Shown in pieces: positions 25,864-36,274 of a stretch of 64,000 bases of DNA. The position numbers and the translations under genes are program-made. The notes beneath the pieces were generated by a model that worked only from the letters and a program-made list of their open reading frames with translations, did not search any database and was not told the DNA's origin. Positions within the stretch are counted from its first letter, which is position 1. The number at the start of each line of letters is the position of its first letter. Origin of the DNA: Turicimonas muris (GTDB lineage Bacteria; Pseudomonadota; Gammaproteobacteria; Burkholderiales; Burkholderiaceae_F); the NCBI RefSeq assembly GCF_002221595.1, contig NZ_NHMP01000004.1, positions 124,001 through 188,000 on the forward strand, written 5' to 3'.

Positions 25864-26949
25864 ATGCGATTCAAGAAAAATAACAACAACTCTTACCACG
25901 TCTACTCTAGTACAAAGCCGGGCTCAGACCTTTTTTGCAAGATTTCCTTTTGTCCGTCAGAAGGAAACCTGGAAGAACAATATCAATTCGAATGGAAAAC
26001 GGAAGATGAGAAAATTCGACGACAGATTATTCGAGAATGGAAATCCAAACAAAAGAAAATACCGTTTCTCACCATTCTTTGCGAAGGAAAAACCGAGCTG
26101 ATTTATCTTTCGGAGATTATCAAAATCCTCGGCCTTACCAATAATGTCGCCATCTCCTCTTACAATGGCGGCGATCCAAAAGTTCAATTTATCCCGGCTA
26201 CAAATAACTTCCTTTGGCAAAAGCAATTCAAGCATGACTTTAACCAGGAACTCTGGTTTGTCTTCGACAAAGACGATCATCCAGGCTACAAGAGTCTGAC
26301 TGAAATGCCCAAAATTAATTCCGATGGGATCTTTTTAGCGTGGTCTAATCCATGCATTGAGTATTGGTTCTTACTTCACAGTAAAAAATTTAAAGACGAA
26401 GATCTGCCTCGAACACAAAAAGAAGAAATTGAAAGGAAATCTTGGGTTGAAACTGGAAAAGGCGATCACGTTGAGAATGTCCTTACGCAAGTCACATACC
26501 AGTCTCAAGTCTCTCCGGAGGATTGTTTTGCCAAACTCAGGTCTCAGTCTAGAGGCTATAGCAAAACTTCGCCGGATCTTTTCCATCGTTTTTCTCCTCA
26601 TCTTCCATTCGCACTGAACAACTGTAAAAACAGAACTAATCCGGCTCAACATGGAAGTGCCATGCCGCTTCTAATTGAGCGCTTGATTAAATATTCACCT
26701 TATTCTCGTACTGCAGCTTTGAAATTGCTGAGCAACGCGAAACCTGCCCCGAAGAAAATTAAAGCTCCTCCTTCTCAATGGTCAACAAAGGAATTCAATC
26801 GTTTCAAGACGTTGGCAGGTACTGTGCAAAGCTCTAAAACAATTAGCGACGACAATTCAGAATTTATGGTGTGTTTCTTGAAAAAACTCCTCACAAACAT
26901 CTCTCAAAAAACAAAACCGGAAATTATCAAAAACTACTTTCCCAATTGA
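25864..26949 (+). CDS. RloB-like Toprim-domain protein
   Basis: 361 residues. Toprim-type motifs are visible: FLTILCEGKTELIYLSEI (glutamate motif) and ELWFVFDKDDHPGY (DxD motif), followed by AWSNPCIEYWFLLH, typical of RloB proteins. RloB is usually encoded with an AAA/SMC-like ATPase RloA inside type I restriction loci or as a two-gene defence system. No ATPase partner is present here, so it is an orphan. The ATG at 25864 is chosen because AGGA lies six bases upstream; an earlier in-frame Met exists at 25696 without a site. A nuclease or anti-phage function is inferred from family only. Confidence 0.72.
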   Translation: MRFKKNNNNSYHVYSSTKPGSDLFCKISFCPSEGNLEEQYQFEWKTEDEKIRRQIIREWKSKQKKIPFLTILCEGKTELIYLSEIIKILGLTNNVAISSYNGGDPKVQFIPATNNFLWQKQFKHDFNQELWFVFDKDDHPGYKSLTEMPKINSDGIFLAWSNPCIEYWFLLHSKKFKDEDLPRTQKEEIERKSWVETGKGDHVENVLTQVTYQSQVSPEDCFAKLRSQSRGYSKTSPDLFHRFSPHLPFALNNCKNRTNPAQHGSAMPLLIERLIKYSPYSRTAALKLLSNAKPAPKKIKAPPSQWSTKEFNRFKTLAGTVQSSKTISDDNSEFMVCFLKKLLTNISQKTKPEIIKNYFPN

Positions 26950-27044
26950 TTACTTCTATACTCTAATTTGCGTATTAACGATTTGGTGCCGAGCGTGTAG
27001 AATGAGCCAACCGTTAACTACTTCTTTCGAACTAAGGAGAACTC

Positions 27045-27584
27045 ATGACTAAGTCTTTAAAAGGAACAAAAACTGAAAAGAATCTTTGGACAGCATTTGC
27101 CGGTGAATCACAGGCCCGCAACAAATACGACTATTTTGCAGGCGTAGCTAAGAAAGAAGGATTCCAGCAGATTGCTGCCATTTTTGAAGAAACTGCTTCC
27201 AACGAAAAAGCTCACGCTAAGATTTGGTTTAAAGAATTGCAAGGTATCGGCAACACAGCTGAAAACCTCAAAGCCGCTGCCGGCGGAGAACACTACGAAT
27301 GGACCGATATGTATGATACATTCGCAAAAGAAGCTGAAGAAGAAGGATTCCCTGAATTAGCAGCTAAGTTCCGCGGCGTTGGCGCCATCGAAAAGCACCA
27401 TGAAGAACGTTTCTTGAAGCTTCTCGACAACATCGAAATGCAGAAAGTATTTGAAAGAAGCGAAATCGTTATGTGGCAATGCAGAGAATGCGGCAACTTG
27501 GTAATGGGCCCAAAAGCTCCAGAAGTTTGCCCGGTTTGCAGCCACCCGCAAGCCTACTTCCAATTGCAGGAAAAGAACTTCTAA
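27045..27584 (+). CDS. rbr: Rubrerythrin
   Basis: 179 residues: a four-helix di-iron domain with the ExxH pairs ([25 protein letters not shown]) and a C-terminal rubredoxin-like domain with CRECG and CPVC at residues about 148-165. It reduces hydrogen peroxide to water in the cytoplasm of anaerobes and microaerophiles, taking electrons from rubredoxin or flavoproteins. AAGGAG precedes the ATG. It is monocistronic, followed by a strong terminator. Its presence supports an anaerobic gut lifestyle. Confidence 0.95.
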   Translation: MTKSLKGTKTEKNLWTAFAGESQARNKYDYFAGVAKKEGFQQIAAIFEETASNEKAHAKIWFKELQGIGNTAENLKAAAGGEHYEWTDMYDTFAKEAEEEGFPELAAKFRGVGAIEKHHEERFLKLLDNIEMQKVFERSEIVMWQCRECGNLVMGPKAPEVCPVCSHPQAYFQLQEKNF

Positions 27585-27610
27585 TTCAACAGTTCTGAAT
27601 TAAGAATAAA

Positions 27611-27646
27611 GGCTGACGAGTCGAATAACCGTCGGCCTTTTGTTTG
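27611..27646 (+). terminator. Rho-independent terminator of rubrerythrin
   Basis: GGCTGACG (27611-27618) pairs with CGTCGGCC (27630-27637) and is followed by TTTTGTTTG. Confidence 0.8.
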
Positions 27647-27651
27647 GTTAA

Positions 27652-28404
27652 TCAATAGAAAAACTCATTAGCTTTTCTCACTCCGGCCAAAGGAGAAAGT
27701 TTTGCTAAGAGCATTTCCTGCACTTTTTGCGGAAGAACTCTTCCTTGACTAGGACAGTTCTGCACACAACGCATACAATCAATACATTTCAGGGCATCAG
27801 TCTGAGTCGGATCTTCTTTTGAAATGGCTCCAACGGGACAGTTGGTCGCGCAAGTCCCGCATTTGAAACAAGAGGCTGGATCAGCTATCGGTGCCACCGG
27901 CATTCCGGCAAATTCTCGATATGGCTTTGAGCCAGGCACTTTTGGCTCAGAGTAATCCATCTCATCGTATTTGTATTTTGCGCGGTTAGCAAACGCCTCT
28001 GCTTCCTGGAAGTCTTGTTTATCCGGTCTGTCAGCAGCAACCTCCGGATGGAAAACATGTCGGGCCACAAACGCAGCACTGGCGAACACCTCGAAGCCGT
28101 CACCAACAAGAATGCTATTTAGTTCCAATAAAGCATCGTCATAAGCTCGATTTCCATAAACAACCATAGTTATTACGTGTGATTGATCGCCTCGCATGCG
28201 CTCTAACTTTTCTACCAAAGGAACCGGAAGCCGTCCGCCGTAAACCGGCGCTGCAAAAATAACAATGTCTTCTCTCTGAAAGTCGAGACGTCCATCAGAA
28301 CGTGTTAGATCGACGTAAATAGGATTCGGGCCGAGGGTCTCGGCAACCTTGACGGCGTACTCTTGCGTGCTTCCGCACGGGCTATAGTAAAGGCAGTAGA
28401 GCAT
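27652..28404 (-). CDS. EFR1-type flavodoxin/ferredoxin fusion
   Basis: 250 residues. The N-terminal half is a flavodoxin-like domain (YSPCGSTQEYA phosphate loop, FAAPVYGGRLP), and the C-terminal half has two 4Fe-4S clusters: CFKCGTCATNCP and CIDCMRCVQNCP. These EFR1-family proteins are common in anaerobes and presumably shuttle electrons between pyridine-nucleotide or pyruvate pathways and low-potential acceptors. The gene converges with rubrerythrin, whose reduction chain it may feed, but no direct evidence exists. The 220 bases upstream (28405-28626) hold no gene I can support. Confidence 0.85.
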   Translation of the reverse strand: MLYCLYYSPCGSTQEYAVKVAETLGPNPIYVDLTRSDGRLDFQREDIVIFAAPVYGGRLPVPLVEKLERMRGDQSHVITMVVYGNRAYDDALLELNSILVGDGFEVFASAAFVARHVFHPEVAADRPDKQDFQEAEAFANRAKYKYDEMDYSEPKVPGSKPYREFAGMPVAPIADPASCFKCGTCATNCPVGAISKEDPTQTDALKCIDCMRCVQNCPSQGRVLPQKVQEMLLAKLSPLAGVRKANEFFY

Positions 28405-28626
28405 ATTTTGTTTTTTAATCTAAGGGTTGAGGATATTGATATTTTCTCAGAAAATCCTTGTATTGAAGAGTGCAGATGCTGATTTCCTTATCAGGATTGA
28501 GAGAGCCATAGGCCGCTTTTCTCCTTACTCTTCAGCGAGTGCCGGTCCTACGAGAACTCGTTGCTGGTCCATCCCGTTTTCCCTCGACTACAATTAGTCA
28601 ACTATCTAAACATCTAAGGTGCAGCT

Positions 28627-29238
28627 TTGTTAATCGGACTAACTGGCGGAATCGGATCTGGCAAAACAACGGTCTCCGATCTTTTTGCGGAGCTTGGCAT
28701 AAAAATTATTGATACCGATGTTATTTCTCAGAATTTAACAGCTGCGAGCGGAAGTGCAATTTCTTTGATCTTAGAAAACTTTGGCCCGCAATCTATTGCC
28801 CTTGACGGAAGCATGGATAGAAAATTTATGAGAACAAAAGTCTTTAACTCATCCAATGAAAGAAAGAAACTCGAAAGCATTCTGCATCCTCTTATCCGTG
28901 AAGAAGCTAAACGTCAAATTCAAAACTTAGACGGCCCCTACTCCATCCTCGCTGTCCCTTTGATGAATAAAGATTCAAGTTGGATCCGGCTTTGCGATAG
29001 AATTCTTTTAGTGGACTGTCCGAAAGAAGAACAAATCCGCAGAGTGGAACTTAGAAACGGACTTGGACCGACAGAAATACAAAAAATCATCAATAGCCAG
29101 TCTTCAATTCGGGACAAACTATCTTTCGCAGACGATGTGCTTTTCAATTACGGAGAGAGAGAGTACCTCAAAAAAGAGATTCTGCGCTTACACCAAATCT
29201 ATTTAAAGCTATCTGGAGCCTGCTCAAAATCGGTTTAA
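28627..29238 (+). CDS. coaE: Dephospho-CoA kinase
   Basis: Last enzyme of coenzyme A synthesis, 203 residues. It starts with TTG: LIGLTGGIGSGKTTVSDLF contains the P-loop, and DTDVISQNLTAAG-like and LHPLIREEA regions are typical of CoaE. AAGG lies about eight bases before the TTG, and no better ATG exists. It is the first gene of the conserved coaE-zapD-yacG group. Confidence 0.92.
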   Translation: MLIGLTGGIGSGKTTVSDLFAELGIKIIDTDVISQNLTAASGSAISLILENFGPQSIALDGSMDRKFMRTKVFNSSNERKKLESILHPLIREEAKRQIQNLDGPYSILAVPLMNKDSSWIRLCDRILLVDCPKEEQIRRVELRNGLGPTEIQKIINSQSSIRDKLSFADDVLFNYGEREYLKKEILRLHQIYLKLSGACSKSV

Positions 29239-29389
29239 ATGAGACGACCTTTACTTCTGTCTTACTTTTGTTATTTAGAATGCGAAGCTTTATCGATTCA
29301 CTTTATTTATATGCTCGGCGACTTGATTTTTAATATTTAGTCCTAGCGGTATGCTAAATTATTAAGTGGTGCATAGGGTCACAGAACAC

Positions 29390-30163
29390 ATGAGTAATGA
29401 TCTTTTGAGATATGAGTTTCCGTCTACAGAAAAGACTCGTACTTTTCTGAGACTTTCTTATCTCTTTAAACAATTGGAATGGTTTGCCGAACAGGAGTTC
29501 CCGCAAGATCATCAGGCTGCAATACGAAAATATTTTGAAATCCAAGAAGTAACAAACCGAGGAGATCAAAAGAATGATATTTTGCAGGAATTAGAAAGAT
29601 TTAGAGTCTATTTGTCTCCTCTTGCCTCCAGTCCAAATGTCGATCAGTCTTCTCTTAAGAACACTCTCAACGAGATTCAGGCTTGCCGCTCCGCTCTTAC
29701 TAGTGTCGGAATCCGAATCTCTCATTTAGCGACTTTAAACGAATTCCTTAAGCTTCTCGCTCAGCGATCTTCCATTCCTGCCGGCACATGCGAGTTTGAT
29801 CTCCCTATATACCACCATTGGCTTAATTTACCGGCAGAAAGAAGAAAAGCCGACCTTCAAGGCTGGATAACTCCCTTAAAACCTTATCACCAAGGGATCG
29901 ACCTAATTCTTAAACTTCTTAGAGGAAGTGCTGAAGTTACCGAAGCAATTGCTGAAAAAGGTGGGTATCAGAAAGATCTTCAGGGCAAAACCTTCACACT
30001 TTTGCAAATTTACGTAGACCCAAAATACGAGGTTGTTCCGAAAGTCTCTGCAAACCGGTACATGCTCTCCGTACGCTTTATCCCGGTATCTTTTAATAAA
30101 CCCGCCGTCACCGGCGCAATTTCTCAAGATATTCCGTTTAAATTGGGAATCTGCAATATTTAA
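29390..30163 (+). CDS. zapD: Cell division protein ZapD
   Basis: FtsZ-bundling factor, 257 residues when started at the ATG at 29390 ([26 protein letters not shown]). The family pattern continues with QLEWFA and, at the C-terminus, [21 protein letters not shown] and FIPVSF. An earlier in-frame GTG lies at 29366, but the ATG agrees with relatives. It is cytoplasmic and acts at the Z-ring. Adjacent coaE and yacG fix the identity. Confidence 0.9.
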   Translation: MSNDLLRYEFPSTEKTRTFLRLSYLFKQLEWFAEQEFPQDHQAAIRKYFEIQEVTNRGDQKNDILQELERFRVYLSPLASSPNVDQSSLKNTLNEIQACRSALTSVGIRISHLATLNEFLKLLAQRSSIPAGTCEFDLPIYHHWLNLPAERRKADLQGWITPLKPYHQGIDLILKLLRGSAEVTEAIAEKGGYQKDLQGKTFTLLQIYVDPKYEVVPKVSANRYMLSVRFIPVSFNKPAVTGAISQDIPFKLGICNI

Positions 30164-30168
30164 AGAAA

Positions 30169-30399
30169 ATGGCTATTCAAGTTAAATGTCCGCAGTGCGG
30201 AAAAATGACTGAGTATTCAGATAAGAACCCATGGCGCCCATTTTGCTGTGAGAGATGCAAAATTATTGATTTAGGCGCATGGGCTAATGAGGATTACGTA
30301 ATTCACGGACGTCCCATTGAAGGCGATGATGATCTGGATATCTCAAAAGATTCTTTGGCAAAAGGGAAAATCCATACCAAAAAATCTATTGAGCATTAA
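30169..30399 (+). CDS. yacG: DNA gyrase inhibitor YacG
   Basis: Small zinc protein of 76 residues with CPQCG and CCERCK ligands and the [20 protein letters not shown] signature; it binds GyrB and inhibits gyrase in E. coli. It follows zapD by five bases. Its last 14 bases overlap the convergent mutT gene. Confidence 0.92.
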   Translation: MAIQVKCPQCGKMTEYSDKNPWRPFCCERCKIIDLGAWANEDYVIHGRPIEGDDDLDISKDSLAKGKIHTKKSIEH

Positions 30400-30784
30400 T
30401 CAAAGAAGGCAACAAGGGCACTGTTGCCGGTAGAATGGGAGCAGGAAGATTATTCTCAGAAAAGAACCCGTAGTCCTGTCCCTCTTTACAAGTGATGCTC
30501 CCTTCCCAGTCAGTACATCTGAAAAAATGCAGGCGAACATCTGCGTGGGGATAGGAAAATTCTTCGCAGTCCACCTCTTTAAAATCTTTAGGAATTATTC
30601 CTAACTCTTCTTCAAGTTCTCGGGAAAGCGCCTGTGCAAGATCCTCCCCTTCTTCAACTTTACCGCCCGGCAACTCCCAGTAACCTGCGTAAACCTTTGG
30701 TTCGGGACGGCTAGAAAGAAGAATTTCTCCTTCCTTGTTGATTAGTGCCGCAACTACAACTTCCGTAAACTTCTTATTTGTCAT
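30386..30784 (-). CDS. mutT: NUDIX hydrolase, MutT/8-oxo-dGTP diphosphatase type
   Basis: 132 residues with the Nudix box [21 protein letters not shown] (G-x5-E-x7-R-E-x2-E-E). The N-terminal [17 protein letters not shown] and WELPGGK match MutT. It removes oxidised dGTP from the nucleotide pool. It overlaps the upstream ATPase gene by 11 bases and is convergent with yacG. Confidence 0.88.
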   Translation of the reverse strand: MTNKKFTEVVVAALINKEGEILLSSRPEPKVYAGYWELPGGKVEEGEDLAQALSRELEEELGIIPKDFKEVDCEEFSYPHADVRLHFFRCTDWEGSITCKEGQDYGFFSENNLPAPILPATVPLLPSLINAQ

Positions 30785-31655
30785 TCTTCAGCTTATTTCT
30801 GCCGGTCCAATCTCTTGCGAACTGATAAGCGACTCGGCCGGAGCGAGAGCCTCTTTGTAAGGCAAACTGCAAAGCTTCTACCTTCCATTCTTCATTGATT
30901 GGCCCATTAAAGTGTCTTGTCCAACCTTCTGCAATCCTCAGGAATTCCTCCTGACTGAAAGGATAGAAACTGAGCCAAAGTCCAAATCTTTCGGACAAGG
31001 ACATTTGCTCTTCCACCGTTTCCGCAGGATGAATTAATCCAGTTTCATCCATGCCGCAGGCCAAATTGTCCTGCATCTTTTCAGGCATTAAATGACGCCT
31101 GTTGGAAGTTGCATAGATAATCATGTTCTCGCTCGAGGCCGAGATAGAACCGTCAAGAATCGCTTTTAAAGCCTTATAAGCCGCCTCTCCGGGCTCAAAG
31201 GACAAGTCATCACAGAAAATAATGAACTTCTCCGGGCGAGTCCGAACTAAAGCTGTTATTTCTCCCAAATACTTCAGATCCGCCTTATCGACTTCGATCA
31301 GACGCAAGCCCTCAGGATAGAACTTAGACAAACACGAACGAATCAATGAAGACTTTCCGGTTCCTCTTGCACCCGTCAGCAATACATTGTTTGCCGGCAG
31401 TCCCTTCACAAACTGCTCGGTATTCGATAAAAGGATCTCCTTCTGTCTTTCGACGTTCTGAATGTTTTTTGGATCAACGAAAGCTACTTCTACGATAGGT
31501 TCCAGAGTTCCTAATTCCACGCCGAAATAACTTTTCTGTCTCCAACGAAAGGCTGGTTTAGACCAGTCAATCTCATCAGGAGAAGAGGGCAGAAGAGGTT
31601 CGATCTTTTCAATGAAGTGACCAAACCTTTCATAAAACTCTTTTCTTTGGCTCAT
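30774..31655 (-). CDS. DUF815-family ATP-binding protein
   Basis: About 293 residues: P-loop LLTGARGTGKSSLIR near residue 95, Walker B-like FIIFCDDLSFE, and a sensor region YATSNRRHLMPE. This AAA-like family (DUF815) sits beside argJ or mutT in many betaproteobacteria, but its job is not established. The ATG at 31655 (MSQRKEF) is used; a TTG lies two codons upstream. It is transcribed after argJ with a gap of six bases and overlaps mutT, so it belongs to an argJ-ATPase-mutT unit. Confidence 0.82.
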   Translation of the reverse strand: MSQRKEFYERFGHFIEKIEPLLPSSPDEIDWSKPAFRWRQKSYFGVELGTLEPIVEVAFVDPKNIQNVERQKEILLSNTEQFVKGLPANNVLLTGARGTGKSSLIRSCLSKFYPEGLRLIEVDKADLKYLGEITALVRTRPEKFIIFCDDLSFEPGEAAYKALKAILDGSISASSENMIIYATSNRRHLMPEKMQDNLACGMDETGLIHPAETVEEQMSLSERFGLWLSFYPFSQEEFLRIAEGWTRHFNGPINEEWKVEALQFALQRGSRSGRVAYQFARDWTGRNKLKNDK

Positions 31656-31661
31656 AGACAA

Positions 31662-32891
31662 TTAGCTGCGGTAATCGGCATTAATGGAAACGTAATCGTG
31701 AGAAAGATCAGTTGTCCACACTGTTTCGCTGGCTTCTCCTCTTCCGAGATTGACGGTGACGAAGATTTCCGGCTTATTCATAACGGCTTGGCCGTCTTCT
31801 TCTCGATAAGAGGCATAACGGCCTCCATTCTTGGCAACAAGGACGTCATCAAGCCATAAAGAAATCTTATTGGCATCCAAGTCATCGATACGAGAGTTTC
31901 CGACCGCAGCCAAAATTCTTCCGAGGTTAGGATCGGAAGCAAAGAAGGCTGTCTTGACTAAAGGAGAGTGAGCAATAGCGTAAGCCACTTTAAGAGCTTC
32001 CGCTTCGTTCTTTGCACCGTCAACAGTAATCGTAATGAATTTAGTAGCACCCTCTCCGTCTCGAATCATGGACTGAGACAATTTCTGAGCCACTTCAATT
32101 AAAGAATCAAGAAGATCGTTGTATCTAGGATCTTCATCGCTTTCAATCGGAGGGCAATCCGCGCGGCCGGTCGCAATAAGAATAAAGGAGTCATTCGTTG
32201 AAGTATCGCCGTCCACTGTGATGCGGTTGAATGAAGCATCTGCAACAGCACGAACTGTATCCTGAACGAGCTCAGCAGACATTCCGATATCTGTAGCAAT
32301 AAAGCCGAGCATTGTTGCCATATTCGGTTCAATCATTCCTGAACCTTTGCTGATGCCAGTAACGGTAATCTCAACCCCATCCAGCTCAACTCTCTTGGAA
32401 GCAGCCTTTGGCACCGTATCCGTTGTCATGATCGCTCTGGCAGCATCAATCCAATTGTTTCTGCCCATATTCTGAGCTGCTTTGGGGATACCGGTCAAAA
32501 GTTTTGTCATTGGCAGCGGTTCCATGATCACGCCTGTTGAGAAAGGAAGAACCTTAATCGGAAGCGTGTTAAAGATATCAGCCACGGCCTGGCAGGTTTC
32601 TTCTGCATCGTGCAAACCGGTCAAACCGGTACCGGCATTAGCGCATCCTGTGTTAACCACAATTGCTCGGATGTCATTAGTCTCAAGCAAGTGTTCTCTG
32701 CAAATCTGTACCGGAGCGGCTGCAAATCGATTCTTTGTAAAGACCCCAGCGACCTTTGATCCGGGAGCTAGTTCCATCAACATTAAATCTTTTCTGCCAA
32801 CTTTCTTGATACCAGCTTCAGCGGTTCCTAGAACCACCCCGGAAACCGGGAGAATGTCTTCAGCGACGGGAGCCTTAAGATTGACTGCCAT
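31662..32891 (-). CDS. argJ: Bifunctional ornithine acetyltransferase/N-acetylglutamate synthase
   Basis: 409 residues. ArgJ transfers acetyl from N-acetylornithine to glutamate in the cyclic arginine pathway. The autocleavage site and nucleophile are visible in [10 protein letters not shown] (Thr after MA), with KGSGMIEPN before it and DGEGATKFI later. It is cytoplasmic. It leads a three-gene unit with the DUF815 ATPase and mutT, and lies after the secA terminator. Confidence 0.95.
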   Translation of the reverse strand: MAVNLKAPVAEDILPVSGVVLGTAEAGIKKVGRKDLMLMELAPGSKVAGVFTKNRFAAAPVQICREHLLETNDIRAIVVNTGCANAGTGLTGLHDAEETCQAVADIFNTLPIKVLPFSTGVIMEPLPMTKLLTGIPKAAQNMGRNNWIDAARAIMTTDTVPKAASKRVELDGVEITVTGISKGSGMIEPNMATMLGFIATDIGMSAELVQDTVRAVADASFNRITVDGDTSTNDSFILIATGRADCPPIESDEDPRYNDLLDSLIEVAQKLSQSMIRDGEGATKFITITVDGAKNEAEALKVAYAIAHSPLVKTAFFASDPNLGRILAAVGNSRIDDLDANKISLWLDDVLVAKNGGRYASYREEDGQAVMNKPEIFVTVNLGRGEASETVWTTDLSHDYVSINADYRS

Positions 32892-32929
32892 GTTTTTTCC
32901 TTTTTAAAGTGATCTTTTTATTGTATAAA

Positions 32930-32953
32930 AAGAAAACCGACCATAAGGCCGGC
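32930..32953 (-). terminator. Rho-independent terminator after secA
   Basis: On the minus strand, GCCGGCC pairs with GGTCGGT (using G-U pairs) around TTAT and is followed by TTTCTTTTTATAC. It lies between secA and argJ. Confidence 0.7.
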
Positions 32954-32970
32954 TTCTTAAAGAAAAACCA

Positions 32971-35673
32971 TTATTTCAGTTTTCCGTGGCAGTCTTTGAA
33001 CTTCTTGCCGCTTCCGCACGGGCAAGGATCATTTCTGCCTACATGAGCAAATTTCTCTGCTTCCTCAGCTTCTTGTTCGAACATTGGTCCCTTCAACTGA
33101 CCTTCGGACTCATCAACGTGAGCTTCCTGAGCCTGCATAGCCTGTTGCTGGGCCTGTTCTTCAGGAGTCGGCTGGCGGATCTGAACGTTCATCAGAACTC
33201 TTGTGACATCCTCACCGACAGTCTGGAGAAGAGCACTGAACAATTCGAACGCTTCGCGTTTGTATTCCTGCTTAGGCTGCTTCTGAGCATAGCCGCGTAA
33301 ATGAATGCCTTGACGAAGCATATCGAGCTGGCTGAGATGTTCTCTCCAATGCTGATCCAAGAACTGAAGAAGAACATTTCTTTCAAATTCTTGCCATGCC
33401 TCTTTACCGACCAAAGCAACTTTACCGTCATAGACCTCATTAGAGGCCTTAATAACCATATCCAAAAGTTCTTGATCGTCAGAACTTTCAGATTTTTCAA
33501 GAGTAGCTTTCAGCGGAAGATCAAGGTTCCATTCTTCCTTAAGCACTTTTTCAAGACCGTCGAGATCCCATTGTTCTTCAACTGTGTCTTCCGGGACATA
33601 GCTGCGGAACAAAGAAGTGAAGAAGCCGTCCCTGAGTTCTTTAACCGGGCCGGACACATCTTTGTTTTCAAGAATTTCATTTCTCAAAACATAGATTTCG
33701 CGGCGCTGGTCATTGGCAACGTCGTCGTATTCAAGAAGCTGTTTACGAATATCGAAGTTTCTGGATTCAACCTTACGCTGGGCGCTTTCGATAGAACGAG
33801 AAACAATACCGGCTTCAATAGCTTCGCCCTCAGGGAGACGAAGTTTGTTCATCAAAGCCTGCATCTTTTCACCGGCGAAGATTCTCAAGAGAGGATCTTC
33901 CATAGAAAGATAGAATCTGGAGCTTCCCGGGTCGCCTTGACGGCCGGAACGGCCTCTGAGCTGGTTATCAATACGTCTTGATTCGTGACGCTCGGAACCA
34001 ATAATTCTCAAACCGCCGAGGGCAACTACTTTCTCATGATCCAATTGCCATTGATTCTTGATGGCATCAATCTGAGCTTTCTTTTCGTCAGCAGTGAGAT
34101 TCGGATTGTTTTCTACTTCGGAAACAGCTTTGCTGATACCGCCGCCAAGCACGATATCGGTACCGCGGCCAGCCATATTGGTAGCAATGGTGACCATACC
34201 GGGACGACCGGCTTCTAACACGATCTGAGCTTCTTTTTCATGCTGCTTAGCATTCAGAACATTGTGCGGAATGCCCTCTTTGTCAAGCATGTGGCTGATG
34301 AGCTCAGAATTCTCAATGGATGTAGTACCTACAAGAACCGGCTGTCCGCGTTTGTAGCAATCTTTGACGTCATCGAGAATAGCTTTATATTTCTCAGCTG
34401 CAGTTCTGTAAACCTTATCCTGTTGGTCATCACGAATCATCTGGCGGTGAGTCGGAATAACAACAGTTTCCAGGCCGTAAATTTCCTGGAATTCGTATGC
34501 TTCCGTATCAGCAGTACCGGTCATGCCGGAGAGCTTTTCGTACATACGGAAGTAGTTCTGGAAAGTAATGGAGGCAAAAGTTTGGTTTTCCTGTTGGATC
34601 TTCACGCCTTCCTTAGCTTCAACCGCCTGGTGAAGACCGTCGGACCATCTTCTGCCCTGCATCAAACGGCCGGTAAATTCGTCAACGATAATGACTTCAC
34701 CGTTCTGAACGACGTAGTGCTGATCTTTGATAAAGATTGTATGAGCTCTCAATGCTGCATTGAGATAGTGGAGAAGCATGATGTTCTGAGGAGAATACAA
34801 GCTTTGTCCTTCAGGAAGAAGGCCCATTCTGCTCATAATTGCTTCAACTTTTTCGTGACCGGCTTCAGACAACTGAACGGTATGAGCCTTCTCATCCACC
34901 CAATAGTCGCCCTCGCCTTTTTCTTCTTTCTGTCGAGTCAGCTGATCCGGAATCTTATCGATCTGGACATAAACGTCTGTCTTGCCTTCGGCAGGACCAG
35001 AAATAATCAGTGGTGTTCTTGCTTCGTCGATCAAGATGGAGTCCACTTCATCGACGATTGCAAAGAAGAGACCTCTTTGGCGTCTGGCGTTGACGTCATA
35101 TTCCATGTTGTCGCGCAGATAATCGAAACCATATTCGTTATTGGTTCCGTAAGTAATATCTGCTTGATAAGCGGCCTGTTTTTCTGCATTCGGCTGGTTA
35201 GAGAGAATGGTACCGACCGACATGCCCAAGAAGTTATAAACCTTGCCCATCCATTCAGCGTCACGCTTTGCCAAATAGTCGTTAACAGTAACGACGTGTG
35301 CGCCTTTGCCGGGCAGAGCATTCAAATAGACGGCTAGAGTTGCAGTAAGAGTCTTACCTTCACCGGTTCTCATTTCAGCAATCTTGCCGTCATTCAAAAC
35401 CATACCGCCGATGAGCTGTACGTCGAAATGTCTCATCCCTAGAACGCGCCAGCTGGCCTCTCTTACTACAGCGAAGGCTTCAGGTAAAAGCTTGTCTAAG
35501 GTTTCTCCGTCAGCAAGTCTTTTCCTGAACTCAACGGTCTTGGCCTTTAATTCTTCGTCACTCAGAGCCTTAATTGAAGGTTCGAGTTTGTTAATTTCTT
35601 CAACTTTACGGCGATATTGTTTGATAAGTCTGTCGTTGCGACTTCCAAAAATCTTCGTCAGAAAACTAGCCAT
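32971..35673 (-). CDS. secA: Preprotein translocase ATPase SecA
   Basis: Full-length motor of the Sec pathway, 900 residues. Walker [14 protein letters not shown]-like [20 protein letters not shown] (in pieces), helicase motif [14 protein letters not shown] and the scaffold QLDHEKV are intact, and the C-terminal zinc site [14 protein letters not shown] binds SecB and phospholipids. It works at the inner membrane with SecYEG. It is divergent from a DciA-like gene, as often in betaproteobacteria. Confidence 0.97.
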   Translation of the reverse strand: MASFLTKIFGSRNDRLIKQYRRKVEEINKLEPSIKALSDEELKAKTVEFRKRLADGETLDKLLPEAFAVVREASWRVLGMRHFDVQLIGGMVLNDGKIAEMRTGEGKTLTATLAVYLNALPGKGAHVVTVNDYLAKRDAEWMGKVYNFLGMSVGTILSNQPNAEKQAAYQADITYGTNNEYGFDYLRDNMEYDVNARRQRGLFFAIVDEVDSILIDEARTPLIISGPAEGKTDVYVQIDKIPDQLTRQKEEKGEGDYWVDEKAHTVQLSEAGHEKVEAIMSRMGLLPEGQSLYSPQNIMLLHYLNAALRAHTIFIKDQHYVVQNGEVIIVDEFTGRLMQGRRWSDGLHQAVEAKEGVKIQQENQTFASITFQNYFRMYEKLSGMTGTADTEAYEFQEIYGLETVVIPTHRQMIRDDQQDKVYRTAAEKYKAILDDVKDCYKRGQPVLVGTTSIENSELISHMLDKEGIPHNVLNAKQHEKEAQIVLEAGRPGMVTIATNMAGRGTDIVLGGGISKAVSEVENNPNLTADEKKAQIDAIKNQWQLDHEKVVALGGLRIIGSERHESRRIDNQLRGRSGRQGDPGSSRFYLSMEDPLLRIFAGEKMQALMNKLRLPEGEAIEAGIVSRSIESAQRKVESRNFDIRKQLLEYDDVANDQRREIYVLRNEILENKDVSGPVKELRDGFFTSLFRSYVPEDTVEEQWDLDGLEKVLKEEWNLDLPLKATLEKSESSDDQELLDMVIKASNEVYDGKVALVGKEAWQEFERNVLLQFLDQHWREHLSQLDMLRQGIHLRGYAQKQPKQEYKREAFELFSALLQTVGEDVTRVLMNVQIRQPTPEEQAQQQAMQAQEAHVDESEGQLKGPMFEQEAEEAEKFAHVGRNDPCPCGSGKKFKDCHGKLK

Positions 35674-35846
35674 TCAGTATTCTCTTTTAATTGAGGGCGT
35701 CAACACAGAACCCTGACACCCGATTTCTCACATATAAACTCGGTGATTTTACACTCTATCTTGCTACTTCTTGTCGGTAAATGTGAATTTAACTATGATT
35801 GATAAAACTTGTTGAAAAAATCTTTTCTAACTATTTCCGTAACGCA

Positions 35847-36242
35847 ATGATTCCATTTGCAAAAAGAAAAATTTCTGCCTATGACAGATTGAAGAGAACT
35901 CCTATTGGAGTTGCGGTCATGAATGCTGAATTAGCCAACAGAATCGCGCGCATTATCAACCCTATTTTCAAACAAATGAATTTGGGTATGGAGATCACCG
36001 GAGCTCAGTGTTTTCTGACTCAGGAGACCGTTAGAAAAAAAGACAATAATCCTTACGATATCGACCCAAACGAAGATCCAAACTTCGCTTACGAGAATGT
36101 TCTCGTTTTAAATGTTCTCTTTCCTCACCCTGCTTTTCTCACGAAATTTGCGTCGATCAAGCCGGAAGTAGAAAATGCATTGATGCTAAACGGAATTACA
36201 ACCTTAAAAGTCATAGGCAAAGTTGTGCAACTCAAGCAGTGA
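35847..36242 (+). CDS. DciA-like (DUF721-type) protein
   Basis: About 131 residues from the ATG at 35847 (MIPFAKRKISAYDRL), or 147 from a TTG at 35799. The fold looks like DUF721/DciA, the ancestral loader of the replicative helicase DnaB: a helical start followed by a KH-like part ending in LNGITTLKVIGKVVQL. Sequence similarity is faint; the main support is position, since DUF721 genes usually lie next to secA and lpxC in beta- and gammaproteobacteria. It may be an unrelated short protein. Confidence 0.4.
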   Translation: MIPFAKRKISAYDRLKRTPIGVAVMNAELANRIARIINPIFKQMNLGMEITGAQCFLTQETVRKKDNNPYDIDPNEDPNFAYENVLVLNVLFPHPAFLTKFASIKPEVENALMLNGITTLKVIGKVVQLKQ

Positions 36243-36274
36243 AAGCATCCTCCTTGATTTTCAATTTCAAGAAA

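Noticed and set aside
33301-33981. 226-codon open frame antisense to secA
   Set aside because: Same reason as above; no ribosome-binding site or recognised domain.
34240-35337. 365-codon open frame antisense to secA
   Set aside because: Full overlap with a confidently identified secA; long antisense frames are expected over codon-biased genes.
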